Numbered from the stretch's first letter, positions 25,167 to 35,362 are shown. The stretch: DNA of 64,000 bases from Parerythrobacter lacustris (GCF_024626475.1 NZ_JANKHH010000005.1:1-64000), one strand, 5' to 3'. The notes: generated by a model not told the origin, from the sequence alone. Numbers and translations: made by a program.

Positions 25167-27368
25167 ATGGATATGAAAACCGGCGAGATGAGCGGCGGAT
25201 GCCCGTTCAACGGCGACGGCGGCACCCGCGGCCTGCTCGGCCGCACCAACCGCGACTGGTGGCCCGATGCACTCAATCTCGAAATCCTCGTCTCCGGCGG
25301 CAAGAGCGCCGACCCTTACGGGGAAGATTTCAACTATGCCGAAGCGTTCAACGCGATCGACTACAACGCGCTGAAGGCCGACCTGACCGCGCTGATGACC
25401 GACAGCCAGGACTGGTGGCCGGCAGACTACGGCCACTACGGCCCGTTCTTCATCCGCATGGCGTGGCACGCGGCCGGCACCTATCGCACCGGTGACGGGC
25501 GCGGCGGTGCATCGAGCGGGCAGCAACGCTTCGCCCCGCTCAACAGCTGGCCCGACAACGGCAACCTCGACAAGGCTCGCCGCCTGCTGTGGCCGATCAA
25601 GCAGAAATACGGCAAGCACATCAGCTGGGCCGACCTGTTCATCCTCACCGGCAATGTCGCGATCGAATCGATGGGCGGCCCGGTGTTCGGCTTCGGCGGC
25701 GGCCGCAAGGACGTGTTCGAGCCCGAGACCGTCTACTGGGGCACCGAAGAGCAGTGGGTCAACGAAGGCGTTGCCACCCGCATCCTGCCCGATGAAGGCA
25801 AGGCGCTCGAAAACCCGCTAGCCGCGATCCAGATGGGTCTGATCTACGTCAATCCCGAAGGGCCGGGCGGCAACCCGCACGACCCCGAAGGCATGGCGCG
25901 CGACATGCGCGAAACCTTCGCCCGGATGGCGATGAACGACGAGGAAACCGTCGCGCTGACCGCCGGTGGCCATGCCTTCGGCAAGGCGCATGGCGCCAAG
26001 CCGGCGGACAATTTCGGCGGCGCGCCCGAGAGCGAGCATCTGGCGCTGATGGGCTTTGGCTGGCTGACCGACAAGGACGAGATCGGCAAGGGCCACATTA
26101 CCACTTCGGGCATCGAAGGCGCGTGGACCCCGAACCCGACCCAGTGGGGCAATGATTACTTCCGCCTGCTGTTCAAATACGAGTTCGAACTGGTCCAGAG
26201 CCCGGCGGGCGCGAACCAGTGGCAGCCGATCGATCAGGAAGAGGCCGACATGGCACCCGACGCTCGCGACCCGAGCAAGAAGGTGCCGACCATGATGACC
26301 ACCGCCGACATGGCGCTGAAGCGTGACCCCGAGTATCGCAAGATTTCGGAGCGCTTCCTCAACGATCAGGCCGCGCTCGACGATGCCTTCGCCCGCGCAT
26401 GGTTCAAGCTGACCCACCGCGACATGGGGCCCAAGGCGCGTTACCTCGGCCCCGAAGTCCCGTCGGAAACGCTGATCTGGCAGGATCCTGTCCCCGCCGG
26501 CACCACACCGTCGGACGCTGCGGTCGCCGAGTTCAAGACCAAGGTTCTCGCCAGCGGGCTGACCGTCGGCGAGCTGGTCAAGGCGGCGTGGGCTTCGGCC
26601 TCGACCTACCGCAATTCGGACCATCGCGGCGGTGCCAATGGCGCGCGCGTCCGTCTCGCCCCGCAGAAGGACTGGAAGGTCAACGATCCGGCGGAACTGG
26701 CCAAGGTGCTCGCCAAGCTCGACGAACTGCGCGGCGGGCTGTCGATGGCCGACGCGATCGTGCTGGCAGGGGCCGCAGCGATCGAGAAGGCGGCCAAGGA
26801 CGGCGGCTATGACATCAGCGTCAAGGTGACCACCGGCCGCGGCGACGCCACCGAGGAGCACACCGACGCCACGAGCTTCGAGCCGCTCGAACCGCTGGCC
26901 GACGGCTTCCGCAACTACCTCAAGACCAAGGCGAGCGTGAAGACCGAAGACCTGCTGATCGACCGCGCCCACCTGCTCGGCCTGTCGATCCCCGAACTGA
27001 CCGCACTGGTCGGCGGGATGCGCGCGCTGGGGGCGGTCAGCACCCATACCCAGCACGGCAACCGCATCGGTGTCCTGACCGACCGCCCGGGCGTGCTGTC
27101 GAACGATTTCTTCGTCAACCTGCTGTCGATGAACACCGAATGGTCGGTGGTCGACGACAGCGGCGACGAGGAATTCCTCGGCAAGGACCGCAAGACCGGT
27201 GAGGAGCTGTACCGCGCGACCCGTACCGACCTGGTGTTCGGTTCGAACTCGCAGCTGCGCGCGCAGGCCGAAGCCTTCGCCGAAGGCGGCGGCGACAAGA
27301 CCTTCGTCGAGACCTTCGTCCGCGCCTGGACCAAGGTAATGGACGCGGACCGGTTCGACATCGCCTGA
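25167..27368 (+). CDS. katG: bifunctional catalase-peroxidase
   Basis: The 733-residue protein is a full-length KatG with both peroxidase-like halves. The distal site is Arg97-Trp100-His101 in [10 protein letters not shown], the Tyr of the Met-Tyr-Trp adduct is in [11 protein letters not shown] with its Met about 26 residues later, and the proximal His is in [13 protein letters not shown]. It detoxifies hydrogen peroxide in the cytoplasm. An AGGAGG Shine-Dalgarno lies upstream of ATG 25167. The 170-bp upstream region is AT-rich around 25080-25110 and holds an AATCGATT palindrome, but no OxyR gene is nearby. A strong terminator follows. Confidence 0.97.
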   Translation: MDMKTGEMSGGCPFNGDGGTRGLLGRTNRDWWPDALNLEILVSGGKSADPYGEDFNYAEAFNAIDYNALKADLTALMTDSQDWWPADYGHYGPFFIRMAWHAAGTYRTGDGRGGASSGQQRFAPLNSWPDNGNLDKARRLLWPIKQKYGKHISWADLFILTGNVAIESMGGPVFGFGGGRKDVFEPETVYWGTEEQWVNEGVATRILPDEGKALENPLAAIQMGLIYVNPEGPGGNPHDPEGMARDMRETFARMAMNDEETVALTAGGHAFGKAHGAKPADNFGGAPESEHLALMGFGWLTDKDEIGKGHITTSGIEGAWTPNPTQWGNDYFRLLFKYEFELVQSPAGANQWQPIDQEEADMAPDARDPSKKVPTMMTTADMALKRDPEYRKISERFLNDQAALDDAFARAWFKLTHRDMGPKARYLGPEVPSETLIWQDPVPAGTTPSDAAVAEFKTKVLASGLTVGELVKAAWASASTYRNSDHRGGANGARVRLAPQKDWKVNDPAELAKVLAKLDELRGGLSMADAIVLAGAAAIEKAAKDGGYDISVKVTTGRGDATEEHTDATSFEPLEPLADGFRNYLKTKASVKTEDLLIDRAHLLGLSIPELTALVGGMRALGAVSTHTQHGNRIGVLTDRPGVLSNDFFVNLLSMNTEWSVVDDSGDEEFLGKDRKTGEELYRATRTDLVFGSNSQLRAQAEAFAEGGGDKTFVETFVRAWTKVMDADRFDIA

Positions 27369-27442
27369 CCCGATCCTGCGGGCAGCAGTCCGCAGGCCAG
27401 ACCACGAAGGCTCATCCCCCCCGAGCCCTTCGGGTCGCAGGA

Positions 27443-27471
27443 AGCCCCCGGTTTAACGCCGGGGGCTTTTT
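27443..27471 (+). terminator. rho-independent terminator of katG
   Basis: AGCCCCCGG (27443-27451) pairs with CCGGGGGCT (27459-27467) around a 7-base loop, followed by a run of T. It lies 75 bp after the katG stop. Confidence 0.9.
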
Positions 27472-27508
27472 GCTGGGCGAAGCTTGCAGCGGAAGCTAAG
27501 TCGCCGCC

Positions 27509-28153
27509 ATGACCCTGCCCTTCTCCGGACCGGCCCGCACGCTCGCAGCGATCATCGCCATCGCAGTGTTCGTCACCCTGGCGCTGCAGACGTCGATCAA
27601 CCTCGAACGCGACGGCAGCCCGCTCTTCGCTTTCGCGCTGTTGCTGCGGTTCTTCACCATCTGGACCAATTTCGCCGCCGGGCTGATCCTCGGCTGGGTG
27701 GCGCTGCGCGGCCGGGCCGACGAACGGGTGCTGTTCGCCCTTGCCACGGCCATCGCGATCGTCGCGCTGGTCTATCACGGGGTGCTCGCGGCGGACCACC
27801 ATCCGGTCGGGCTCGACCGGTGGACCAACCAGATGTTCCACAGCGCGATCCCCGCCGCCACAATCCTGTGGTGGCTCGCCTTCTCGCGGCCGTCACAGAT
27901 GGGCTGGCGCTCGCTGCCGTGGGTGATGGTGGTGCCGGTGGTCTACACCGTCTTCGCCCAGATCGTCGGCGCAGCGAGCGGCTTCTATCCCTATTTCTTC
28001 CTCGACCTGCCGAAACTCGGCTGGGCCATGCTGCTCGCCAACCTCGCCGGATTGTCGCTGTGTTTCCTGCTGATTGCAGCGCTGCTGCTGGCGGTGCGGA
28101 GCTCCGCTACGCGCCTGACGGGCACACAGTCAGATCCAGCCCGCATCCCTTAA
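27509..28153 (+). CDS. Pr6Pr family multi-pass membrane protein
   Basis: The 214-residue protein has about six hydrophobic segments (near 10-30, 42-66, 75-95, 107-125, 136-158 and 172-200) and conserved-looking polar turns such as RFFTIWTNFAAG and DRWTNQMFHSAIP. This matches the Pr6Pr (FAR-17a/AIG1-like) family, whose bacterial role is unknown. The ATG at 27509 begins a normal hydrophobic N-terminus. Its last 24 bp overlap the convergent LytTR gene, so the two transcripts are antisense at their ends. Confidence 0.75.
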   Translation: MTLPFSGPARTLAAIIAIAVFVTLALQTSINLERDGSPLFAFALLLRFFTIWTNFAAGLILGWVALRGRADERVLFALATAIAIVALVYHGVLAADHHPVGLDRWTNQMFHSAIPAATILWWLAFSRPSQMGWRSLPWVMVVPVVYTVFAQIVGAASGFYPYFFLDLPKLGWAMLLANLAGLSLCFLLIAALLLAVRSSATRLTGTQSDPARIP

Positions 28154-28945
28154 CACCGCAACATTCGCCCGGCTGACCGGCGCTTCGATCCCGGTGTCGA
28201 GCAGCAGGCGCACATTTCGCCCCTCGCGCGCGACATCCTTTACCGCGTGCCGCGCGACCCACCAGCTGCGATGCACCTGCATGCCCTCGATCCCGTCGAG
28301 TTCGCCCAGTGCATCGCGCAGCCGCAGCAGAACGAGGTCCGACCCGAGCGCGGTATGCGCGCGGACGTAATGGTCCTCCATTTCGAGCGCGATCAGGTCG
28401 CTGCCCAGTTCGGGCGGCAGCCGATCGAGGAAGGGTATGGCGCGAGGTACAGCCGGCGGCTCTGGCTCTGGCGCCGAACGCGGTACTGTAGTCGGGCGAT
28501 TGGCCAATGCCGGCTGTGCCGTCTTGCCCGATTGCAGCGCATAGAAGAGCGCGGTGACTGCCGCGCCGATTACGAACACCGAGGCATAGGTTGCGAGAAT
28601 TACCTGTGCGCCGGGCAAAGAGATAGGCCCGGGCAGCGAACCGAGCAGCAGCACGACGGCGGTCATCGGCACGGTGGCGACCACTACCGCCGCAACCCAA
28701 AGCCCGGCCGAAGGCAGGGCGAGCGAATGTTCGAGCCGCCCGATTAGCCCGCCGATCGGGCGGTAGATCGCGTAACCGGCATAGGCGAGGCCGAGCCAAT
28801 AAACCAATCGCCAGGCGAGCGGCATCTCGAAACTGCCGAACGGGCCGATGATCGCCAGCACCACACCGATCAGCGTCATCAGCGAAAGGTCGATCAGGAC
28901 GCGGCGCATCGGAAGGTCGCTATCGGGCGGGGCCGGCTGGGTCAT
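28130..28945 (-). CDS. membrane-anchored LytTR-domain transcription factor
   Basis: The 271-residue protein has four hydrophobic segments in its first 145 residues (beginning VLIDLSLMTLIGVVLAI) and a C-terminal LytTR DNA-binding domain (about 175-268: LIALEMEDHYVRAHTALG, QVHRSWWVARHAV, PVSRANVAVLRDAG). It has no receiver domain, so it is the membrane-sensor LytTR type found in sphingomonads rather than a two-component regulator. Its targets are unknown; it is divergent from the DUF2306 gene across 158 bp and could regulate it. Confidence 0.85.
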   Translation of the reverse strand: MTQPAPPDSDLPMRRVLIDLSLMTLIGVVLAIIGPFGSFEMPLAWRLVYWLGLAYAGYAIYRPIGGLIGRLEHSLALPSAGLWVAAVVVATVPMTAVVLLLGSLPGPISLPGAQVILATYASVFVIGAAVTALFYALQSGKTAQPALANRPTTVPRSAPEPEPPAVPRAIPFLDRLPPELGSDLIALEMEDHYVRAHTALGSDLVLLRLRDALGELDGIEGMQVHRSWWVARHAVKDVAREGRNVRLLLDTGIEAPVSRANVAVLRDAGWI

Positions 28946-29103
28946 ACTCGCTGAAACTAGCGCCCGTTCGCGCTTCGTAAAGTGGCAAGCCTGTGCCTAT
29001 CCGCGCATTCCGCGAATTGCAGGACCCGGCCGCGCAAGCGGCGTTGCGGGCGAACGGGCCGGTGGCAGGAAACGGGCATCACCGCTTCGACAGGAGACCT
29101 GCC

Positions 29104-29646
29104 ATGACTGCTTCCGCCCTAACTGCCACTGCTCCCTATGCCGCCCGCCCGCGCAACGCCGGGTTTGATATCGGCCCCGCGACACGCGCGATCATTACTG
29201 CCGCCGCGATCGCGATGAGCGCCGCCTGCCTTTTTGCGCTGATGCGATTTGCCCTTGGCCTCGCACCCGCCCATCCCGCAATGCGCAACATCGCGGTCGT
29301 GCTGCATGTTGTTACCGTGCTGCCCGCCGTCCCGCTAGGTGCCTATCTGCTCCTCTCTCGCAAGGGCACACCGCGCCACCGCCAGCTCGGCAAGCTGTGG
29401 GTCGGCCTGATGGTGGTGACCGCGCTGGCGATCACCTTCATCCGTGGCGGGACCGATTTCAGCTGGATCCACATTTTCGTGCCGCTGACGCTGCACGGCG
29501 CATGGAAGACGATCGTCACCGCGCGCGCCGGCAAGATCGCCGAGCACAAGCGCCATCTCGTCGGCATGTATCTCGGCGCGCTGATGATACCGGGGATTTT
29601 CAGCTTCCTGCCCGACCGGATGATGGGGACCTGGCTGTTCGGTTGA
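29104..29646 (+). CDS. DUF2306 membrane protein
   Basis: The 180-residue protein has four predicted membrane helices (about 28-52, 62-82, 96-113 and 150-165) and His residues placed in helices, as in LHVVTVLP and WIHIFVPLTLHGAWK. This is the DUF2306 pattern, which resembles small haem- or quinone-binding membrane proteins; function unproven. The ATG at 29104 is chosen because AGGAG lies at about 29092, while the longer frame has no ribosome site. It is divergent from the LytTR regulator. Confidence 0.8.
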   Translation: MTASALTATAPYAARPRNAGFDIGPATRAIITAAAIAMSAACLFALMRFALGLAPAHPAMRNIAVVLHVVTVLPAVPLGAYLLLSRKGTPRHRQLGKLWVGLMVVTALAITFIRGGTDFSWIHIFVPLTLHGAWKTIVTARAGKIAEHKRHLVGMYLGALMIPGIFSFLPDRMMGTWLFG

Positions 29647-29660
29647 CGGGAGTCTGCCCT

Positions 29661-30932
29661 TCAGCCCTCCGCATCGAGACCGTAGGCGGTGTGCAGCACG
29701 CGCACCGCCAGTTCGGTTTCGTCCTCGTCGATCATCACGCTGATCTTGATTTCCGAGGTGGAGATCGCCTGGATGTTGATCCCGCGTTCGCTCAAGGCGC
29801 GGAACATGCTGCTGGCGACACCGGCATGGCTCTTCATCCCGACCCCGACTACGCTGATCTTGGCGATCCGGCTGTCGGTGATGATGCGGTTGAAACCGAT
29901 CACGTCGCGCTTGTCCTCCAGCAGCGCCTGCGCGCGGGCCAGGTCGGCCTGCGGCACGGTGAAGGTCACGTCGGTCTCGCCCTTGTCGCGGCCGACGTTC
30001 TGGATGATCATGTCGACATTGATCGAGGCCGCAGCGAGCGGTTCGAAGATATTCGCCACCGCGCCCGGCTTGTCGGGCACGCGGGTTAGGATGACCTTCG
30101 CCTCGTTCTTGTCATGCGCGATACCGGTCACGTGCTGGCGTTCCATTTCGCCATCCTCCAACAGTTGTTCCATCTCCTCTTCGGAGACGATCATGGTTCC
30201 GGGCAATTCGTCGGCAGGGGTCGCATCGTCGTCGATGAAACTGGAAAGGACCTGCACCCGCACCCCTTCCTTCATCGCGAGGCCGACCGAGCGGGTCTGT
30301 AGCACCTTGGCCCCGACGCTCGCCAGTTCGAGCATTTCCTCGTAGGTCACCGCCTTGAGCTTGCGCGCTTTGGCGACGATGCGCGGGTCGGTGGTGTAAA
30401 CCCCGTCGACATCGGTGTAGATATCGCACCGGTCGGCATCGATCGCCGCCGCCACTGCCACCGCCGAGGTGTCCGACCCGCCGCGCCCGAGTGTCGAGAT
30501 GCGGCCGTCCTCGGTCACCCCCTGGAATCCGGGGATCACAGCGATCTCGCCCGCTTCCATCGCGGCAACCATCGCGGGAGCATCGACAGTTTCGATCCGT
30601 GCCTTGGCGTGCGCATCCGAGGTCTTCATCGGCATCTGCCAGCCGAGCCAGCTGCGCGCCTTGCACCCCAGCCCTTGTAGCGTCAGCGCGAGCAGCCCGC
30701 TGGTGACCTGCTCGCCGCTCGAAACCACAACATCGTATTCCGCCGGATCGTAGAGCGCATGCGCCTCGCGGCAGAAATTGACCAGCCGGTCGGTCTCCCC
30801 CGCCATGGCGGAGACGACCACCGCGACCTGGTGCCCGGCAGCCTGCTGGCGGCGCACGATATTCGCCACGCGCCGGATGCGCTCGGTCCCGGCCATCGAG
30901 GTGCCGCCGAATTTCATCACGATCCGCGCCAA
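29661..30932 (-). CDS. lysC: aspartate kinase
   Basis: The 423-residue enzyme has the amino-acid kinase domain ([16 protein letters not shown] at the N-terminus, [44 protein letters not shown]) followed by two ACT domains (about 265-420) typical of Lys/Thr feedback regulation. It makes aspartyl phosphate, the first step to lysine, threonine and methionine. I start at TTG 30932 because AGGAG lies ahead of it at the right spacing and ARIVMKFGG matches related enzymes; the ATG at 30917 is possible. The gene stands alone. Confidence 0.95.
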   Translation of the reverse strand: MARIVMKFGGTSMAGTERIRRVANIVRRQQAAGHQVAVVVSAMAGETDRLVNFCREAHALYDPAEYDVVVSSGEQVTSGLLALTLQGLGCKARSWLGWQMPMKTSDAHAKARIETVDAPAMVAAMEAGEIAVIPGFQGVTEDGRISTLGRGGSDTSAVAVAAAIDADRCDIYTDVDGVYTTDPRIVAKARKLKAVTYEEMLELASVGAKVLQTRSVGLAMKEGVRVQVLSSFIDDDATPADELPGTMIVSEEEMEQLLEDGEMERQHVTGIAHDKNEAKVILTRVPDKPGAVANIFEPLAAASINVDMIIQNVGRDKGETDVTFTVPQADLARAQALLEDKRDVIGFNRIITDSRIAKISVVGVGMKSHAGVASSMFRALSERGINIQAISTSEIKISVMIDEDETELAVRVLHTAYGLDAEG

Positions 30933-31060
30933 AACCCGCTTCTCCTGCCGTATCACCCGGTCGCAGCGGGTTAGGGGCGGCTCGGCGCAATGACAAGCAG
31001 GCTTGCGGTTTGGCCGGCGATAGCGTTGATTGCGCAGGACTGTAGCGAGGGAGGGTGACG

Positions 31061-31954
31061 ATGGCAGAACTGGTCCATGTCCTGCGCGATGCAGCGCCGG
31101 AAGAGATCGCCGCCCTGCTCCGGCGCGACGGTGCCTGCATCGTCGATGATGCCATGGCACCCGGATTGCTCGAAGGGCTCAAGGCCGAGATCATGCCCTA
31201 TGTCGAGGCGACATCAATGGGGATGGATGATTTCACCGGTCGCCAGACCAGCCGCACCGGGGCGCTGGTCGCCCGCTCAGCCACCTGCCGCGAGCTGGTG
31301 ATGGACCCCCGGATCACCGGGGCCTGCGATGCCTTCCTCAAGGCCTATTGCGACACCTACCAGCTCCACCTGACCCAGCTGATCCGGATCTTTCCCGGGC
31401 AAGGCGAACAGGTGCTGCACCGCGACCGGCTCGCCTGGGGCGGGTTCTTGCCGCGCGAACTCGAACCGCAGCTCAACACCATCTGGGCGGTGACCGACTT
31501 CACCCGCGCGAACGGCGCGACCCGCGTGGTCCCCGGCTCGAACCAGTGGGATCCCGAGCGGCGCGCCGAGGATCGAGAGATCGCTTACGCCGAGATGCGT
31601 GCCGGATCGGTGCTGGTCTATTCGGGATCGGTCATCCATTCGGGCGGGCGCAACAGCAGCGATACCGACCGCATGGGTCTCAACATCACCTATTGCCTCG
31701 GCTGGTTGCGGCAGGAGGAGAACCAGTATCTCTCGTGCCCGCCCGAAATCGCACAGGAATTCAGCCCGCAATTGCGCGCGCTGCTCGGTTACGCCATGGG
31801 CAGCTACGCGCTGGGTTATTTCACCCCGCCGCTGCCGCCGGGCGAGGGGCCGGAGATCACTCCGCCCGACTGGCTGTTCGGCGAAGCGGCGGCGGACTGG
31901 GGCAGCGATCTATACGCCAGCGTGTCGCAACGCGCAGACAAGGGAGCGCTTTAG
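31061..31954 (+). CDS. phytanoyl-CoA dioxygenase (PhyH) family protein
   Basis: The 297-residue protein has the PhyH double-stranded beta-helix. The iron triad is suggested by HRDRLAWGG (His and Asp) and a distal His in YSGSVIHSGGRN, with Arg nearby for 2-oxoglutarate. Family members hydroxylate diverse small molecules using Fe(II) and 2-oxoglutarate, so the substrate is open. ATG 31061 follows GGGAGG with good spacing and is preferred to the GTG at 31055. ubiG begins 12 bp downstream and is likely cotranscribed. Confidence 0.85.
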   Translation: MAELVHVLRDAAPEEIAALLRRDGACIVDDAMAPGLLEGLKAEIMPYVEATSMGMDDFTGRQTSRTGALVARSATCRELVMDPRITGACDAFLKAYCDTYQLHLTQLIRIFPGQGEQVLHRDRLAWGGFLPRELEPQLNTIWAVTDFTRANGATRVVPGSNQWDPERRAEDREIAYAEMRAGSVLVYSGSVIHSGGRNSSDTDRMGLNITYCLGWLRQEENQYLSCPPEIAQEFSPQLRALLGYAMGSYALGYFTPPLPPGEGPEITPPDWLFGEAAADWGSDLYASVSQRADKGAL

Positions 31955-31966
31955 GCGCGCATCAGC

Positions 31967-32695
31967 ATGACCGATTCGAGCGTTACGATCCGTCCCGAGG
32001 AAGCCGCGCATTTCGGCCAGCTGGCGCGCGAATGGTGGGACCCCAAGGGGTCCTCCGCCATGCTCCACCGGCTCAATCCGGTGCGGCTGGCCTTCGTGCG
32101 CGAGGCGATCGACCGGCACTGGGGCGGCGATCCCGCAGCAGTGCGCCCGTTGGCGGGCAAGAGCGCGCTCGATGTCGGTTGCGGCGCGGGGCTGCTCTGC
32201 GAGCCGCTGGCGCGGCTGGGCGCAGCGGTTACCGGGGTCGATGCCGCGCCCGAGAATGTACAGGCCGCTGCCGCCCATGCCGAGGGGGCCGGGCTCGACA
32301 TCCGCTATATGGCGGGAGAGGTCGTGTCGCTCGACATCGGCCGGTTCGACCTCGTCACCAGCATGGAAGTGATCGAGCATGTCGCGGACAAGGCGGCGTT
32401 CGTGGCCGCGCTGGCGGATCGTCTCGCGCCGGGCGGGCTGATGGTGCTCTCCACCCCCAACCGGACTGCCGCCAGCCGTCTTCTGCTGGTCGGCGCAGCG
32501 GAGGCAGTGGGCATAGTGCCGCGCGGAACGCATCACTGGGACGATTTCATCATTCCCGATGAGCTTGGTGAACTGCTGGCAGGGGCCGGGCTGTCCGTCT
32601 CCGCCCGCAAGGGAATCGCCTTTTCGCTGTCGAAAGGCCTACATCTGTCCGACGACGAGAGCCTGAATTACATCCTCAGCGCGCGCCGCACCTGA
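31967..32695 (+). CDS. ubiG: ubiquinone biosynthesis O-methyltransferase
   Basis: The 242-residue SAM methyltransferase begins with the UbiG-specific PEEAAHFGQLAREWWDPKG. SAM motif I is ALDVGCGAGLLCEPLARLGA, and the membrane-interacting end is EMIEHVADK-like (MEVIEHVADKAAF) with APGGLMVLSTPNRT. It performs both O-methylations of ubiquinone. It follows the PhyH gene by 12 bp and is convergent with a lipoprotein gene whose stop is 6 bp away. Confidence 0.95.
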   Translation: MTDSSVTIRPEEAAHFGQLAREWWDPKGSSAMLHRLNPVRLAFVREAIDRHWGGDPAAVRPLAGKSALDVGCGAGLLCEPLARLGAAVTGVDAAPENVQAAAAHAEGAGLDIRYMAGEVVSLDIGRFDLVTSMEVIEHVADKAAFVAALADRLAPGGLMVLSTPNRTAASRLLLVGAAEAVGIVPRGTHHWDDFIIPDELGELLAGAGLSVSARKGIAFSLSKGLHLSDDESLNYILSARRT

Positions 32696-32701
32696 GGGCT
32701 G

Positions 32702-33088
32702 TCAGCAGTTGGCGATCGTCACCGGGGACTGGACCTTGCCGGTGTTGGAGATCATCTCGATGCGGAACTTGCCGCCTGCATCGATCACGCTGCGGTTGCC
32801 CGCCTCGTCGCATACATTCGGGCGAAGCAGCTTGCGCATGGTGCCCGGATCGAAGATCTCGTTGCCCGTGGGCACGTTTTCGATCGTCATGACCAGCGTA
32901 TCACCCCCTTCGGCTGTCGCAGTTAGCTTCGCGCCATCCATCGTATCGGCCAACATGGCCTGACCGTCGGTGTTCAGGAACTTCGCCGCCCCCTCCAGCC
33001 TGCTGGCGAGATTGTCTTCGGTGACGCCTGCGCCGCAGCCGGCGAGCGGGATGGCGGCGGCGAGGCCGATGGCAGACAGATAACGCAT
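32702..33088 (-). CDS. small lipoprotein, hypothetical
   Basis: The 128-residue protein begins MRYLSAIGLAAAIPLAGC, a signal peptide with lipobox LAGC. The mature protein has an alternating beta pattern (KLTATAEGGDTLVMTIENV) and two further cysteines, in NVCDE and the terminal ANC, that may form a disulfide. No family is recognised with confidence; it has the size of many DUF3617-like or single-domain periplasmic proteins. It is a single gene convergent with ubiG. Confidence 0.7.
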   Translation of the reverse strand: MRYLSAIGLAAAIPLAGCGAGVTEDNLASRLEGAAKFLNTDGQAMLADTMDGAKLTATAEGGDTLVMTIENVPTGNEIFDPGTMRKLLRPNVCDEAGNRSVIDAGGKFRIEMISNTGKVQSPVTIANC

Positions 33089-33184
33089 GATGTGAATCCC
33101 CGGGATATGTCGGACTTCCGTAGCCCGCCAATGCTTAAGCGAGCGTTCGCGAGGTCCGGCTTTCCCGAAAGATTGCGAATTGCG

Positions 33185-34252
33185 TCACCCACCTGCCACG
33201 GGGCAGCGCCGGTCGTTCTCGTTTGGCCAGGCCCGCACCCGTGCCGGATCGTCCGTGAACACACCGTCGACGCCGGCTGCAACGAGCATTCCGAACAGCG
33301 ATCCGTCGCACCCCGTCCCCGGAGGTGCGCCATCGAGTTGCAGCGCTGCGGGCAGGAAGGCGTTCTCCTTGCGCAGCGTCCAGGCGTGAACCAGCAGGCC
33401 CGCCGACTGCGCGTCCGCCACGAGCGGGGTGGCCTGTCCGGTCTCGTCGAGCAGCAAACCGATGTTCGCGCCAATCGCATCGGCGTAGGCCGCAATCTCC
33501 GCCAGCCCGCTGGGGGTGATCATCTCGGCGTAGCGCATCGCGGGTTCGTCGGCCGGCCCGCCCTCGGCGGCGACCAGCTGGACCAGCTTGAACGCGCTGC
33601 GCTGGTCGAGCCGTTGCAGCGGACCGACCTCAAAACTTTGGATGAACAGCGGATCTTCCTCCGTGACGCCCAGCCGCTTCAGTTCGAGCAACAGCAGGTC
33701 GACCGTGTCGATCCCTTCTTCCTGCAGCAGAAACTCGGAATGCTTGAGTTCGGGGTAGATGCCGATTTGCCGTTCGACCTCGATTTCCTTCGCACGAACC
33801 AGCCGGACGATCTCCTCCAGCGTCGGGATCTGGTACAGCCCGTCGTAGCGCGCGTTCTGCGGGCGGAGGCCGGGGATGCGCTCCTTCGCGCGCAGGGTGC
33901 GCAGTTCGGCGAGAGTGAAATCCTCGGCGAAGAACCCGTTGACCAGCTGTCCATCGACCGTCTTAGAGCGGCGGCGATCGGCAAATTCCTCGCGGGTCGC
34001 GACATCGGTGGTCTCGGAGATTTCGGTTTCGTGCCGCGCGACGAGGACGCCGTCCTTGGTCACCACCAGGTCCGGCTCGATATAGTCTGCACCCTGATCG
34101 ATCCCCAGTTCGTAGGCCGCGAGCGTGTGCTCGGGCCGCTCCCCGCTCGCGCCGCGATGCGCGATGATGATCGGGGTGTCGGCCAAGGCGGGCGTGGCCA
34201 CTGCAAGCGCCAGCGCGGCAAGGAAAATCCTGGTCAAAAGGCTGCGTCCCAT
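33185..34252 (-). CDS. periplasmic glycerophosphodiester phosphodiesterase
   Basis: The 355-residue protein has a signal peptide (LTRIFLAALALAVATPALA) and the GDPD TIM-barrel motifs. These are IIAHRGASGERPEHT (catalytic His/Arg/Glu), the YIEPDLVVTKDGVLVARHE metal site and a late EMITPSG loop. This is the GlpQ-type enzyme that hydrolyses glycerophosphodiesters to glycerol-3-phosphate in the periplasm. Its start overlaps the end of the ArsC-like gene by 19 bp, so it is the last gene of the ruvC-led operon. Confidence 0.92.
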   Translation of the reverse strand: MGRSLLTRIFLAALALAVATPALADTPIIIAHRGASGERPEHTLAAYELGIDQGADYIEPDLVVTKDGVLVARHETEISETTDVATREEFADRRRSKTVDGQLVNGFFAEDFTLAELRTLRAKERIPGLRPQNARYDGLYQIPTLEEIVRLVRAKEIEVERQIGIYPELKHSEFLLQEEGIDTVDLLLLELKRLGVTEEDPLFIQSFEVGPLQRLDQRSAFKLVQLVAAEGGPADEPAMRYAEMITPSGLAEIAAYADAIGANIGLLLDETGQATPLVADAQSAGLLVHAWTLRKENAFLPAALQLDGAPPGTGCDGSLFGMLVAAGVDGVFTDDPARVRAWPNENDRRCPVAGG

Positions 34253-34578
34253 TCTTCCGGTTTGAAGCCGACCAGCAGGCCGCCCTCATGCTCCACGATC
34301 GGCCGCTTGATCGTCGAGGGATGCTGAACCAGCACTGACACGGCCTTTCCGCCATCGATATCGGCCTTCTCGGCATCCGACAGCCTGCGATAGGTCGTTC
34401 CGCGCCGGTTGAGCACCGTATCGAGCCCGGCGGCGTCGATCCACGTGGCCAGCTTCGCCAGATCCGCGCCTTCCTTTTTGTAGTCATGGAAGGTGTAGTC
34501 CAGCCCTCGATCGTCGAGCCAGACGCGCGCCTTCTTGACGGTGTCGCAATTGGGGATGCCATAGAGATGGATCATCAC
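34234..34578 (-). CDS. ArsC/Spx-like reductase family protein
   Basis: The 114-residue protein is a thioredoxin-fold ArsC/YffB relative with a single N-terminal Cys in YGIPNCDTVKKARVWLDD. The ArsC-type catalytic arginine is likely in SVLVQHPSTIKRPIVEHEGG. The CxxC redox pair is absent, as in YffB. Such proteins are probably glutathione-dependent thiol reductases rather than arsenate reductases. It overlaps both neighbours by a few bases (34575-34578 and 34234-34252), a sign of tight operon coupling. Confidence 0.85.
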   Translation of the reverse strand: MMIHLYGIPNCDTVKKARVWLDDRGLDYTFHDYKKEGADLAKLATWIDAAGLDTVLNRRGTTYRRLSDAEKADIDGGKAVSVLVQHPSTIKRPIVEHEGGLLVGFKPEEWDAAF

Positions 34579-34889
34579 AGCAGGTCTCTCGCAGTGAAGT
34601 GGTGGCTACGCGGGTTGTCGCAACCATAGAATGTATAGCTCGCGTAATAGCGATCCCGCCCATGGGCCTGCGCCAGGCGATGCTCCGCCACACGGCCCCA
34701 CGCGCGGGCAGCTGATTCGCTCTCCCATTCCGACAAGGCGATGACTTCGCCATCGTCCGCCGCGTAGCTCTTGAACGACAGGAAGCCTTTCTGCGTCTTG
34801 GCCATGTCGAGCATGTGATCCGCTTCGGCATCATAGGCTTCCATATCGATATCCGGGCGCTTGCGGTTGCGAAACACAACCAGATACAT
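34575..34889 (-). CDS. antibiotic biosynthesis monooxygenase (ABM) domain protein
   Basis: The 104-residue protein starts MYLVVFRNRKRPDIDMEAY and contains MLDMAKTQKGFLSFKSY, VIALSEWESESAARAWGR and a final RDRYYASYTFYGC. This is the small ferredoxin-like dimeric ABM/heme-oxygenase-like fold. Its substrate is unknown, and no antibiotic pathway is nearby. It overlaps the ruvC stop (TGATG) and the ArsC-like gene (ATGA), so it sits in one tight operon with ruvC and the GDPD gene. Confidence 0.85.
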   Translation of the reverse strand: MYLVVFRNRKRPDIDMEAYDAEADHMLDMAKTQKGFLSFKSYAADDGEVIALSEWESESAARAWGRVAEHRLAQAHGRDRYYASYTFYGCDNPRSHHFTARDLL

Positions 34890-35362
34890 CAGCGTTCTCC
34901 CTTCAAATGAGCGTCGGCAATCGCCACCGCGAGAGCGTCGGCGGCATCCGCGCCTTCGATTGTCGCGCCCGGCAGCAGCACCTTGAGCATCGCCTGCACC
35001 TGTGCCTTGTCCGCCCCGCCGGTGCCGACCACCGCCTTCTTGACCAGTCGCGCCGCGTGTTCGTTGACCGTCAGTCCTCCGGCAGCGCAGGCCGCGAGCA
35101 CCGCGCCGCGCGCCTGCGCCAGCTTGAGCGTCGACTGCGGGTTCTTGTTGACGAAGATTTCCTCCGCCGCCGCGCGGTCGGGCGCGTACGCCGCGATCAC
35201 CGCGCGGATTGCGTCGTGAAGGTGATGCAGCCGCTCGGCAATCGGGGCCTTGGCGTCGGTCTTCACCTCGCCATTGGCGATGTGGCTCAGGCGCGAACCC
35301 TCTGCCCGGATCAGGCCCCAGCCGGTGCAGCTGAGCGAGGGATCAAGGCCGAGGATCAGCAT
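34889..35362 (-). CDS. ruvC: Holliday junction resolvase RuvC
   Basis: The 157-residue enzyme has the four acidic residues of RuvC: Asp in LILGLDPSLSCTGWG, Glu in AAEEIFVNKNP, and the pair in GADAADALAVAIADAH. The QSTLKLAQARGAVL helix is also standard. It resolves four-way junctions with RuvAB, whose genes are not in the window. Its ATG is the first base pair of an intergenic repeat (35362), so its upstream region consists of that inverted-repeat element. Confidence 0.96.
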   Translation of the reverse strand: MLILGLDPSLSCTGWGLIRAEGSRLSHIANGEVKTDAKAPIAERLHHLHDAIRAVIAAYAPDRAAAEEIFVNKNPQSTLKLAQARGAVLAACAAGGLTVNEHAARLVKKAVVGTGGADKAQVQAMLKVLLPGATIEGADAADALAVAIADAHLKGER